Assembly: GCA_017616705.1 (NCBI GenBank)
Contig: JAFZXQ010000100.1
Coordinates: 1 to 6,885, forward strand
DNA: 6,885 bases
Reading direction: 5' to 3'
DNA from: Clostridia bacterium
Lineage (GTDB): Bacteria > Bacillota > Clostridia > Christensenellales > UBA1242
Numbering within the stretch: the first letter of the stretch is position 1; every line of letters begins with the position of its first letter. Positions 1-5,694 of the stretch are shown one piece after another. A program made the translations under genes and the position numbers. The notes under the pieces are model-generated. The model made no database searches. It had not been told where the DNA came from and saw only the letters and a list, made by a program, of their open reading frames with translations.

Positions 1-1198
1 AGATCTTTTTACCCTTTTGAACGATAACCTCGCCACGCGCTTCAATTTCGGCTTTAGGGTCAACAACTTTAGCTTTATCAACGCTAATTCCGCCCTGCTC
101 AACAAGTCTTCTCGCTTCGCTCTTGCTTGGCGCAAGTTTTAATAAGGCTAGAAGATCACAAATGTTTATTGACTTTTCGCTAATCTTAACATTTTCAGTT
201 TGCATATTTTCGCTAGCCCCATTTCCGCTAAAAATTTCGCTAGCAGTTTTTTCAGCAAGTTTGGCTTTTTCTTCGCCATGAACAAGTTTTGTTATGCTAA
301 ACGCCATAATCTTTTTGGCTTGCCTGATATCACCAGCCATAATTTTTTCAATTTCTTGGTTGCTGTAATCACTAAACCATCTAAGAAGAGTTAAAACATC
401 GCTATCATCAACGTTCATAAAATATTGATAGAAATCATAAACGCTAAGTTTTTCTTCAGTTAACCAAATAGCCCCGCCGGTTGACTTGCCCATTTTTTCA
501 CCTTTTGAGTTAAGCAAAAGTGGCGTTGTTAAAGTTTGAACATCTTTAGCATATTTCTTTCTAATAAGGTCACAACCCGCAACCATGTTAGCCCATTGGT
601 CACTTCCGCCAACCTGAAGCGAGCAGCCATAGTCTTTAAATAGTTGCTCAAAGTCATGAGCCTGAATTAAAGAATATCCCATCTCTAAGAAGGTTAACCC
701 GCCGCTAGCAAGCCTATCCTTACAAGCGTCAGTTGAAAGCATAACGTTAACATTAAAGTATGTTCCAACATCTCTTAAAAAATCAATATAACTAAAGTTT
801 TTCATCCAATCATTATTGTTAACAATAATTGCAGGATTTTCACCATCAGTTTTAACAAATTGTTTAACTAATTCTTTAATCTTTTTAACATTTGCTTCAA
901 TTTCATCTGAAGTTAACATCTTGCGCATGTCTCTTCTGCCCGTTGGGTCGCCAATATGTCCTGTTGCACCACCAAGAAGCAAAATTCCCCTGTGGCCTGC
1001 CTCTTGAAGATATTTAAAAGTTCTAAGAGAACAAAGATGACCAATATGAAGAGCGCTTGCTGTTGGATCAAAACCAATATAAAAAGTACAAGGCTTATTG
1101 CTGTTAAGCATTTTTTCAACCTCACTCATATTAGTTGATTGATAAATAAGCCCTCTATCCTTTAAAAAGTCAAATAGATTTTGTCCGTGAATTTTCAT
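1..1198 (-). CDS. tyrS: Tyrosyl-tRNA synthetase, 3' end cut by window edge
   Basis: Class I aminoacyl-tRNA synthetase that charges tRNA-Tyr with tyrosine in the cytoplasm. The reverse strand reads 399 codons without a stop up to the left edge. The class I HIGH motif is at residues 51-54 and the second ATP-binding motif at 235-239 reads KMGKS. The tyrosine-recognition residues appear as Y175, Q179 and D182 (YSLIQAHD), followed by GGSDQWAN at 197-204. An S4-type RNA-binding domain starts near residue 345 (LLKLAPSKSEARRLVEQGG) and runs to the edge. Family members are usually about 400-425 residues, so only a few C-terminal residues should be missing. The ATG is supported by AAGGAG at 1205-1210, six bases upstream, and by an N-terminus typical of the family. 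It is divergent from sufC, and no frameshift is seen. Confidence 0.97.
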   Translation of the reverse strand, partial: MKIHGQNLFDFLKDRGLIYQSTNMSEVEKMLNSNKPCTFYIGFDPTASALHIGHLCSLRTFKYLQEAGHRGILLLGGATGHIGDPTGRRDMRKMLTSDEIEANVKKIKELVKQFVKTDGENPAIIVNNNDWMKNFSYIDFLRDVGTYFNVNVMLSTDACKDRLASGGLTFLEMGYSLIQAHDFEQLFKDYGCSLQVGGSDQWANMVAGCDLIRKKYAKDVQTLTTPLLLNSKGEKMGKSTGGAIWLTEEKLSVYDFYQYFMNVDDSDVLTLLRWFSDYSNQEIEKIMAGDIRQAKKIMAFSITKLVHGEEKAKLAEKTASEIFSGNGASENMQTENVKISEKSINICDLLALLKLAPSKSEARRLVEQGGISVDKAKVVDPKAEIEARGEVIVQKGKKI

Positions 1199-1219
1199 AA
1201 CTTTCTCCTTGATAGAGAA

Positions 1220-1248
1220 ATTATATCATAGAAAATTGTTTTAAGCAA
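1220..1248 (-). promoter_or_regulatory. tyrS promoter with extended -10
   Basis: On the minus strand TTGCTT (1248-1243) is followed after exactly 17 bases by TATAAT (1225-1220), and the -10 is preceded by the extended motif as TGATATAAT. Expected +1 is near 1213, giving a leader of about 15 bases that holds little beyond the AAGGAG ribosome site. The -35 matches the consensus only in TTG, but a perfect extended -10 compensates. The leader has no room for a T-box antiterminator. Confidence 0.75.
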
Positions 1249-1282
1249 TAAAAATATATATACCTAATTTAAGTTAATACAA

Positions 1283-1311
1283 TTGATTTTTCTTTCAATT
1301 TTGTTTATAAT
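1283..1311 (+). promoter_or_regulatory. sufC operon promoter
   Basis: TTGATT (1283-1288), a 17-base spacer and a perfect TATAAT (1306-1311) form a sigma-A-like promoter. Predicted +1 is near 1318, which is the first base of the GGAGG ribosome site, so the leader would be only about 9 bases. An inverted repeat, AATTGA (1281-1286) and TCAATT (1295-1300), straddles the -35 box and part of the spacer and could be an operator. In such AT-rich sequence it could also be chance. Confidence 0.6.
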
Positions 1312-1317
1312 CTTATT

Positions 1318-1322
1318 GGAGG
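1318..1322 (+). promoter_or_regulatory. sufC ribosome-binding site at the predicted 5' end
   Basis: GGAGG lies four bases before the ATG at 1327, closer than the usual 6-9. It coincides with the predicted transcription start, so the message would begin with its Shine-Dalgarno site. The site supports the chosen start codon, as does the family-typical opening MLKLKNISYSV. Confidence 0.7.
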
Positions 1323-1326
1323 CAAT

Positions 1327-2043
1327 ATGCTCAAACTAAAAAATATTAGTTATTCAGTTTCAGATAAAAAATCTAAAATTGAAATATTAAAAAAGATTGA
1401 TTTTACGTTTGAAGACGGCTTAACTTACGCCATAACCGGTCCTAACGGAAGCGGTAAAAGCACTCTCGCTAAAATTATTATGGGAGTAATTAAGCCAACA
1501 AACGGCGAAATCACATATAACGGAAAAAATATAACTGCCCTATCTCCAACTGACCGCGCTAATTTAGGGCTTAGTTTTGCATTTCAAAGTCCTGTTAGGT
1601 TTAAGGGCCTAACCGTTAAAGATATCTTAGAACTCGCTAGCGGAAAGGAAAATAATTTAACTGAAACCTGCCATTACCTTAGCGCTGTTGGGCTTTGCGC
1701 AAGAGATTATCTTGACCGCGAACTTGACAATAAACTTTCTGGCGGAGAACTTAAAAGAATTGAAATCGCAACGGCATTAGCAAGAAACGCTGCCCTCAAT
1801 ATTTTTGATGAACCTGAAGCAGGGATTGATATTTGGAGTTTTGACGCTCTTGTTGATATCTTCAGTGCTCTAAAAAACAAAAAGGCAACTAATATAATTG
1901 TTAGTCACCAAGAAAAATTGCTTAAAAAAGCAGACGTTGTTATTGTTTTAGATAATGGCAAAATTGTTAATGCTGGAAAACCTGAAGAGGTTTTATCAAC
2001 GCTCGCGCCAAGTTATTGCGATAAACTTAGGAGGAATGATTAA
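1327..2043 (+). CDS. sufC: SufC-type Fe-S cluster assembly ATPase
   Basis: Cytoplasmic ABC-type ATPase without membrane segments that drives conformational change in the SufB/SufD-family scaffold during iron-sulfur cluster assembly. At 238 residues it is close to normal for SufC. Visible motifs are Walker A GPNGSGKST (38-46), Q-loop Q87 in FAFQSP, ABC signature LSGGE (137-141), Walker B ending in D161-E162, the EAGID D-loop (164-168) and switch histidine H194. The Q-loop context (FAFQSPV) and the DEPEAGID stretch separate SufC from ordinary transporter ATPases, and no permease gene is nearby. Its TAA shares one base with the ATG of the scaffold gene, so the two are almost certainly co-transcribed and translationally coupled. 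In a minimal system the alternative name would be SmsC. Confidence 0.93.
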   Translation: MLKLKNISYSVSDKKSKIEILKKIDFTFEDGLTYAITGPNGSGKSTLAKIIMGVIKPTNGEITYNGKNITALSPTDRANLGLSFAFQSPVRFKGLTVKDILELASGKENNLTETCHYLSAVGLCARDYLDRELDNKLSGGELKRIEIATALARNAALNIFDEPEAGIDIWSFDALVDIFSALKNKKATNIIVSHQEKLLKKADVVIVLDNGKIVNAGKPEEVLSTLAPSYCDKLRRND

Positions 2044-2963
2044 TGGAATTAACCAAAATTGATAAAGACCTTCTAAAACAAATTGCCGACCTTCACTCTG
2101 TTCCTCAGGGTGCTTTTAACATTAGAAAAAATGGCCAAGGGCTTGCTAGGTCAAGTTCAGCAAATATTGATATTATTCCTAAAGGCGATAAACCAGGAAT
2201 TGATATTGTTATCAAACCTAACACTATTAACGAAAGTGTCCATATTCCTGTAATTATTACTAGCGGCGGAATTGACGACCTTGTTTACAACGATTTTTAT
2301 ATCGGCGATAACAGCGTTGTTACTATTGTTGCAGGCTGTGGAATTCATAACGCAAGCGACAAAAAGAGTTCTCATAACGGAATCCACACTTTTAAAATTG
2401 GCAAAAATTGTAGGGTCACTTATATTGAAAAACACCTTGGAATTGGAAATGGTGCTCCTAAAGACCTTAGCCCAACAACCATTTTAAACGTTGGCGAAAA
2501 TTCAACTTTTGAAATGGAAACCGTCCAAATTAAAGGCGTTAATTTTGCTGAAAGAAAAACAACCGCCTACCTCGCTAACAATGCTCATATCGTTGTTAAA
2601 GAAAAAATTAAAACTGACGGAAAACAAAAAGCAACTACTTCATTTTTAATCAACCTTGACGGCGCTGGTTCTTCAGCAAAGGTTGTTAGCAGAAGCGTTG
2701 CCATGGATTCTAGTTATCAACAATTTAACTCTAATCTTGTTGGAAATAATGCTTGCTTTGGCCACGTTGAATGTGATGGATTAATTTGTGATAAATCAAG
2801 GATAGTTTCTATCCCTCAAATTGACGCTAAAAATTCTAATGCAGAACTTATTCACGAAGCACAAATTGGAAAAATTGCCGGCGAACAATTAATTAAACTT
2901 ATGACGCTTGGCTTAACCCAAAAACAAGCCGAAGAAGCAATAATAAAAGCATATTTAAAATAA
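2043..2963 (+). CDS. sufB: SufB/SufD-family Fe-S scaffold, short SmsB-like form
   Basis: Partner of SufC, expected to form the beta-helical scaffold on which Fe-S clusters are built. At 306 residues it is well short of full-length SufB or SufD (over 400) and lacks the long N-terminal region. The body is beta-rich, with a conserved-looking GCGIHN segment (C99 at its centre) and HNGIHTF (111-117). The C-terminal core has GHVECDGLICD (240-250) and IHEAQIG (270-276), then the helical tail GLTQKQAEEAI. H271-E272 line up with the His-Glu pair of the VEHEA motif in SufB. Candidate ligand cysteines are C99, C238, C244 and C249. A strong AGGAGG (2029-2034) sits eight bases before the ATG, which overlaps the sufC stop as TAATG. 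Whether to call it SufB, SufD or SmsB cannot be settled by eye. Confidence 0.88.
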   Translation: MELTKIDKDLLKQIADLHSVPQGAFNIRKNGQGLARSSSANIDIIPKGDKPGIDIVIKPNTINESVHIPVIITSGGIDDLVYNDFYIGDNSVVTIVAGCGIHNASDKKSSHNGIHTFKIGKNCRVTYIEKHLGIGNGAPKDLSPTTILNVGENSTFEMETVQIKGVNFAERKTTAYLANNAHIVVKEKIKTDGKQKATTSFLINLDGAGSSAKVVSRSVAMDSSYQQFNSNLVGNNACFGHVECDGLICDKSRIVSIPQIDAKNSNAELIHEAQIGKIAGEQLIKLMTLGLTQKQAEEAIIKAYLK

Positions 2964-2974
2964 ATTAACAAAAT

Positions 2975-3000
2975 AAAACCGCACTTAAGTGCGGTTTTTT
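2975..3000. terminator. Bidirectional terminator between the scaffold gene and the 92-residue gene
   Basis: A perfect 24-base palindrome (2975-2998) has the core ACCGCACTTAAGTGCGGT flanked by A and T runs. On the plus strand it ends in six T (2995-3000). On the minus strand GTGCGG is followed by TTTTATTTTG. It therefore works as an intrinsic terminator for both converging units. It starts 11 bases after the plus-strand stop and only three bases after the minus-strand stop codon. Confidence 0.92.
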
Positions 3001-3001
3001 C

Positions 3002-3280
3002 TTACCAATCAGTAACCTTATGAGAATCAATTTTAATGTCGTCATAATATGAGAAATATTGGTCTTTGAACTTGTCAACGCTTTTTTGAGCGTCTTTTTT
3101 ATGCTTTTCTTCAGCTTTTTTTGCTGATTTTTCTTTGTTTTGCGGTTTTTCAGTTTTATTTTCAATATCTTTAGTAAACTCGCCATTATCAAAATCCTCG
3201 TTTTCTGGCTGGCAATAATCAGTTAAGCTAACTTCTTCGTCAAGCTCTTGCGCAAGTTTAAATAATTCTGCTTCGTTCAT
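3002..3280 (-). CDS. Hypothetical charged 92-residue protein
   Basis: I do not recognise this protein. The first 22 residues could form an acidic amphipathic helix (AELFKLAQELDEEV). Residues 23-70 are dominated by Lys, Glu, Asp, Asn and Gln and are probably disordered or a loose helix. The tail (about 71-92) is rich in aromatic residues (QYFSYYDD) and ends in TDW. It has one cysteine (C23), no signal peptide and no membrane segment. The gene looks real: its ATG overlaps the stop of the upstream methyltransferase gene as TAATG, an AAGGAGAG ribosome site lies just upstream (about 3287-3294), and a strong terminator follows immediately. It is presumably co-transcribed and translationally coupled with the methyltransferase. 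A link to rRNA modification or ribosomes is only a guess from this context. Confidence 0.75.
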   Translation of the reverse strand: MNEAELFKLAQELDEEVSLTDYCQPENEDFDNGEFTKDIENKTEKPQNKEKSAKKAEEKHKKDAQKSVDKFKDQYFSYYDDIKIDSHKVTDW

Positions 3281-4635
3281 TAGTTTCTCTCCTTCTCTAA
3301 AATTAAAAGCGTTTCAACGTGTCTAGTTTGTGGGAACATATCAAATGGCGAAACCCTGGTAATTTTATAGCCTTCATTATTATCTAAAATCAATCTAACA
3401 TCACGAGAAAGCGTGCTGCTGTCGCATGAAACATAAATTATCTTTTTAGGCTTAAGTTCACTTATCGCCTCAATAACTTTTAAATCAACACCTTTTCTTG
3501 GCGGATCTAATATTAAAATTAAATCTTTTTCTCCGCCTAGTTTTTTCGCAAGTTTAGGTAAAGTTTCTGCACAATCACCACAAATATTTGTAATATTTGC
3601 TAAATTATTGCGAATTTTGAGATTATCAGCGTCTTTAACCGCTTCAGGAACAATTTCTAAACCATAGCAATATTGGGCAACTCGCGAACATATGCCAGTC
3701 ATAACACCCGCTCCGCTAAACGCATCAATAACAATACTTCCCTTGCTAATATTAGTTAAAACCTCGCTATAAATCTTATCTCTTATCTTATCATTAACCT
3801 GCATAAAACTAGCGGGGTTAATTGAAACTTTAAGCCCACAAATATTAGCGTCAATCTCTTTCTTGCCTGCAACAAAGATAAATTCTTTGCCAAAGATAAC
3901 GTTATTTCTTGCTTTGTTTATATTTAACCAAAGCGAAACATTAAACTCCGCTTTAAGCGCTTTGTAATATTCATTAAGGCCAGCAAGGTCTTTTTTTGTT
4001 GCAACAAGCGTAACAATAAGGTGTCCATCAACATTTCTAGCAACAAGATGACGAACATCTCCCTCGCCATTTTCTTCGTTATAACCTTTAATTTTAAACT
4101 TGTTTAAGTAATTGTTTGTTATTTTTAACAACTTTTCACAATAATCTTGCGTTATTATGCAGTTTTCAGTTTCAACAAGTTTATGCGAAAGTTCTCTAAA
4201 CATTCCTATTTTTGTTGACTTCCCATCATAAACAATAGGAAAAGCCGCCTTGTTTCTATAATAGTAAGGCTCATCCCCATAACAATCATCAACCTTGGGT
4301 TCAACCTTACCAATGTTTTTTAAATTGCCAGCAACTAGGTTGCGCTTAAATTCAAGCGCTTTATTATAACTAAGGTGTTGAAGATCGCATCCCCCACACT
4401 GCGTAAAATATGGGCAAGGCGAATTAACTCTAAACTCGCTCTTTTTAACTATTTCAATGGCCTTGCCAATTAAAATTTTGCTCTTGGCGTTGATGATTCT
4501 AATTTTTACAACCTCGCCCGGCAAAGCAAAAGGAACAAAAATAACTTGCCCATCAACGTGCGCAACTCCTTCACCATTTATTCCTAGGCTTTCAATAGTA
4601 ACTTCTAGTTCGTCATTTTTGCTCAATTTGTTCAT
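3280..4635 (-). CDS. rlmD: 23S rRNA (uracil-C5)-methyltransferase, RlmD/RlmCD type
   Basis: SAM-dependent enzyme of the TrmA/RumA family (COG2265) that places m5U in RNA. A TRAM RNA-binding domain fills about residues 5-63 (GINGEGVAHVDGQVIFVPFA, LPGE). C74, C80, C83 and C159 match the [4Fe-4S] ligand pattern of RlmD. The methyltransferase domain shows NPASFMQVN (273-281), SAM motif DAFSGAGVMTG (304-314), LDPPRKG (376-382), the nucleophile C404 in YVSCDSST and the general base E441 in FPQTRHVET. The usual proline two residues after the nucleophile is serine here. The 451-residue length is normal. The TRAM domain plus cluster favours 23S rRNA over tRNA U54, but which uracils (E. coli U1939, U747 or both) cannot be read from sequence. 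No good Shine-Dalgarno site precedes the ATG, yet the N-terminus fits the family. It heads an operon with the 92-residue gene. Confidence 0.93.
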   Translation of the reverse strand: MNKLSKNDELEVTIESLGINGEGVAHVDGQVIFVPFALPGEVVKIRIINAKSKILIGKAIEIVKKSEFRVNSPCPYFTQCGGCDLQHLSYNKALEFKRNLVAGNLKNIGKVEPKVDDCYGDEPYYYRNKAAFPIVYDGKSTKIGMFRELSHKLVETENCIITQDYCEKLLKITNNYLNKFKIKGYNEENGEGDVRHLVARNVDGHLIVTLVATKKDLAGLNEYYKALKAEFNVSLWLNINKARNNVIFGKEFIFVAGKKEIDANICGLKVSINPASFMQVNDKIRDKIYSEVLTNISKGSIVIDAFSGAGVMTGICSRVAQYCYGLEIVPEAVKDADNLKIRNNLANITNICGDCAETLPKLAKKLGGEKDLILILDPPRKGVDLKVIEAISELKPKKIIYVSCDSSTLSRDVRLILDNNEGYKITRVSPFDMFPQTRHVETLLILEKERN

Positions 4636-4641
4636 AAGCCT

Positions 4642-4650
4642 ATTATATCA
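4642..4650 (-). promoter_or_regulatory. Methyltransferase gene promoter, extended -10 beside the ATG
   Basis: The minus strand reads TGATATAAT (4650-4642), a perfect extended -10. The best -35 at normal spacing is GTGCAA (4670-4665), only 3 of 6. With normal geometry +1 falls at 4635, the A of the start codon, which predicts a leaderless message. This fits the absence of a ribosome site, as only AGG is present before the ATG. The same nine-base TGATATAAT occurs in the tyrS promoter. Confidence 0.65.
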
Positions 4651-4685
4651 CTAACCGCCAAAAATTGCACCACTTTTAAATAAGT

Positions 4686-4713
4686 TTGACAAATTTTTAA
4701 TTTGACTTAAACT
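4686..4713 (+). promoter_or_regulatory. Radical SAM gene promoter
   Basis: A perfect -35 TTGACA (4686-4691) is followed after 16 bases by TAAACT (4708-4713), 4 of 6 to consensus. Predicted +1 is about 4720, one base before the ATG at 4721. A second TTTGAC lies 16 bases after the first (4685 and 4701). The perfect palindrome AACTTAAAGTT (4710-4720) spans the -10 end and start site and could be an operator. The -10 is not ideal, so an undetected promoter further upstream remains possible. Confidence 0.5.
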
Positions 4714-4720
4714 TAAAGTT

Positions 4721-5647
4721 ATGAATAGTTATGCTGAAAATTTAATAAATTCAGTTCGTTGTAACGCTTGCCCAAGAAAATGTAATGTTGACAGAAATAA
4801 AGGCGTTGGCTATTGCGGCGCAACAAACGAAATGAGAATAGCAAAAGTTATGGTTCATAACTGGGAAGAACCATTTCTAACTAACTGCGAAAATAGCGAC
4901 AAAAACGCCCCTCATGGATGTGGTGCTATCTTCTTTTCAAACTGTAACCTTAAATGTGTTTATTGCCAAAATTATGAGATCTCTAACGCTAATGTTGGAA
5001 AAGTTGTAACACCAAAAGAACTTGCCAAAATCTTTAAAGAGCTTGAAGATAAAAACGTTTGTAATATCGATCTTGTTACCCCAACCCACTTTGTTCGCGG
5101 AGTAATTGAAGCGCTTAATATTTATAAGCCAAAAATTCCTATCGTTTATAACACGAGCGGCTATGAAAATAAAGAAACAATTTTAGCGCTTGACGGCCTC
5201 GTTGATATCTTCCTGTTTGACTTTAAATATATGAGTGAAACCAATGCTCTTAAATATTCAAACGCCAAAAACTACCCTGAAATTTGTAAAACCGCCCTTC
5301 TTACCGCAAAAAGTTATCTTAAAGAAGACATTTTTGAAAATGGGCTTATGAAAAAAGGAATAATAGTTAGGCATCTTCTTTTGCCAAACGCCAGTCAAGA
5401 TGGTATTGAAATTTTAGATTTTATCAATAAAAATTTAGGCAAAAACACTTACGTTTCACTTTTAAATCAATATATTCCGCTTCATAAGGCTAGCCTTTAC
5501 CCTGAAATAAACAAACGCCCAAAAGCACTTGAATATAAACGCCTAATAACTCACGCCAAAGAACTAAACATGCCAAACGTTTTTCTTCAAGATGAAGCCA
5601 GTGCAAGCGAAACCTTTATCCCCGACTTTTCTAAACCAAACGATTAA
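4721..5647 (+). CDS. Radical SAM protein, PflX-like (COG1313) family
   Basis: Predicted cytoplasmic radical SAM enzyme of the PflX family, related to pyruvate formate-lyase activases; the physiological substrate of this family is not established as far as I know. The SAM-binding [4Fe-4S] motif CX3CX2C is C75-C79-C82 in SNCNLKCVYCQNYEIS. A separate N-terminal cysteine group, C14, C17, C21 and C32, precedes GVGYCGATNE, and HNWEEPF (46-52) is family-typical. Later landmarks are YNTSGYE (143-149), DIFLFDFKY (162-170), VRHLLLPN (216-223) and NQYIPLH (249-255). The 308-residue length is normal. Residues 55-65, between EEPF and the SAM motif, look longer than in the relatives I recall and include C56, with C67 just after. 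The start at 4721 keeps the first cysteines; the next in-frame Met (38) would lose them. No clear ribosome site precedes it. It is transcribed alone, divergent from the methyltransferase. Confidence 0.87.
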   Translation: MNSYAENLINSVRCNACPRKCNVDRNKGVGYCGATNEMRIAKVMVHNWEEPFLTNCENSDKNAPHGCGAIFFSNCNLKCVYCQNYEISNANVGKVVTPKELAKIFKELEDKNVCNIDLVTPTHFVRGVIEALNIYKPKIPIVYNTSGYENKETILALDGLVDIFLFDFKYMSETNALKYSNAKNYPEICKTALLTAKSYLKEDIFENGLMKKGIIVRHLLLPNASQDGIEILDFINKNLGKNTYVSLLNQYIPLHKASLYPEINKRPKALEYKRLITHAKELNMPNVFLQDEASASETFIPDFSKPND

Positions 5648-5660
5648 AAATAGTCAATAA

Positions 5661-5690
5661 AAAAGACGCCGTTAAGCGTCTTTTATTTTT
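5661..5690. terminator. Bidirectional terminator between the radical SAM and lipoprotein genes
   Basis: A nine-pair stem, AAAAGACGC (5661-5669) with GCGTCTTTT (5676-5684), has a six-base loop. On the plus strand it continues into TTTTATTTTT. Read on the minus strand GCGTC runs into TTTTTTATTG. The hairpin lies between convergent stop codons ending at 5647 and 5695, so it can end both transcripts. Confidence 0.9.
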
Positions 5691-5694
5691 ATAA

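Noticed and set aside
200..394. Open frame of 64 codons on the plus strand
   Set aside because: It lies wholly antisense to the S4 and linker region of tyrS, which reads cleanly as a conserved protein; no ribosome site.
816..1138. Overlapping plus- and minus-strand open frames of 60-70 codons
   Set aside because: All lie inside the tyrS catalytic domain in other frames and have no family-like sequence.
1199..1326. Possible T-box or other riboswitch between tyrS and sufC
   Set aside because: Only 128 bases, and they hold two readable promoters facing apart. No T-box core sequence or stable hairpin with a T run was seen.
2157..2487. A 92-codon minus-strand frame and a 71-codon plus-strand frame
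   Set aside because: Both are shadows of the SufB/D scaffold gene, with low-complexity translations rich in Asn or Leu and Ile.
2965..3192. A 75-codon minus-strand frame rich in Lys, starting inside the 92-residue gene
   Set aside because: It would run through the terminator palindrome and lacks its own ribosome site. The alternative frame has the TAATG overlap and ends just before the terminator.
4457..4654. A 65-codon plus-strand frame with hydrophobic stretches
   Set aside because: It is antisense to the conserved TRAM domain of the methyltransferase and crosses its promoter.
4710..4720. AACTTAAAGTT palindrome and TTTGAC direct repeat as a confident operator
   Set aside because: Short AT-rich repeats like these arise by chance in such sequence, and they overlap promoter boxes with their own reason to be there. 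Mentioned only as a possibility.
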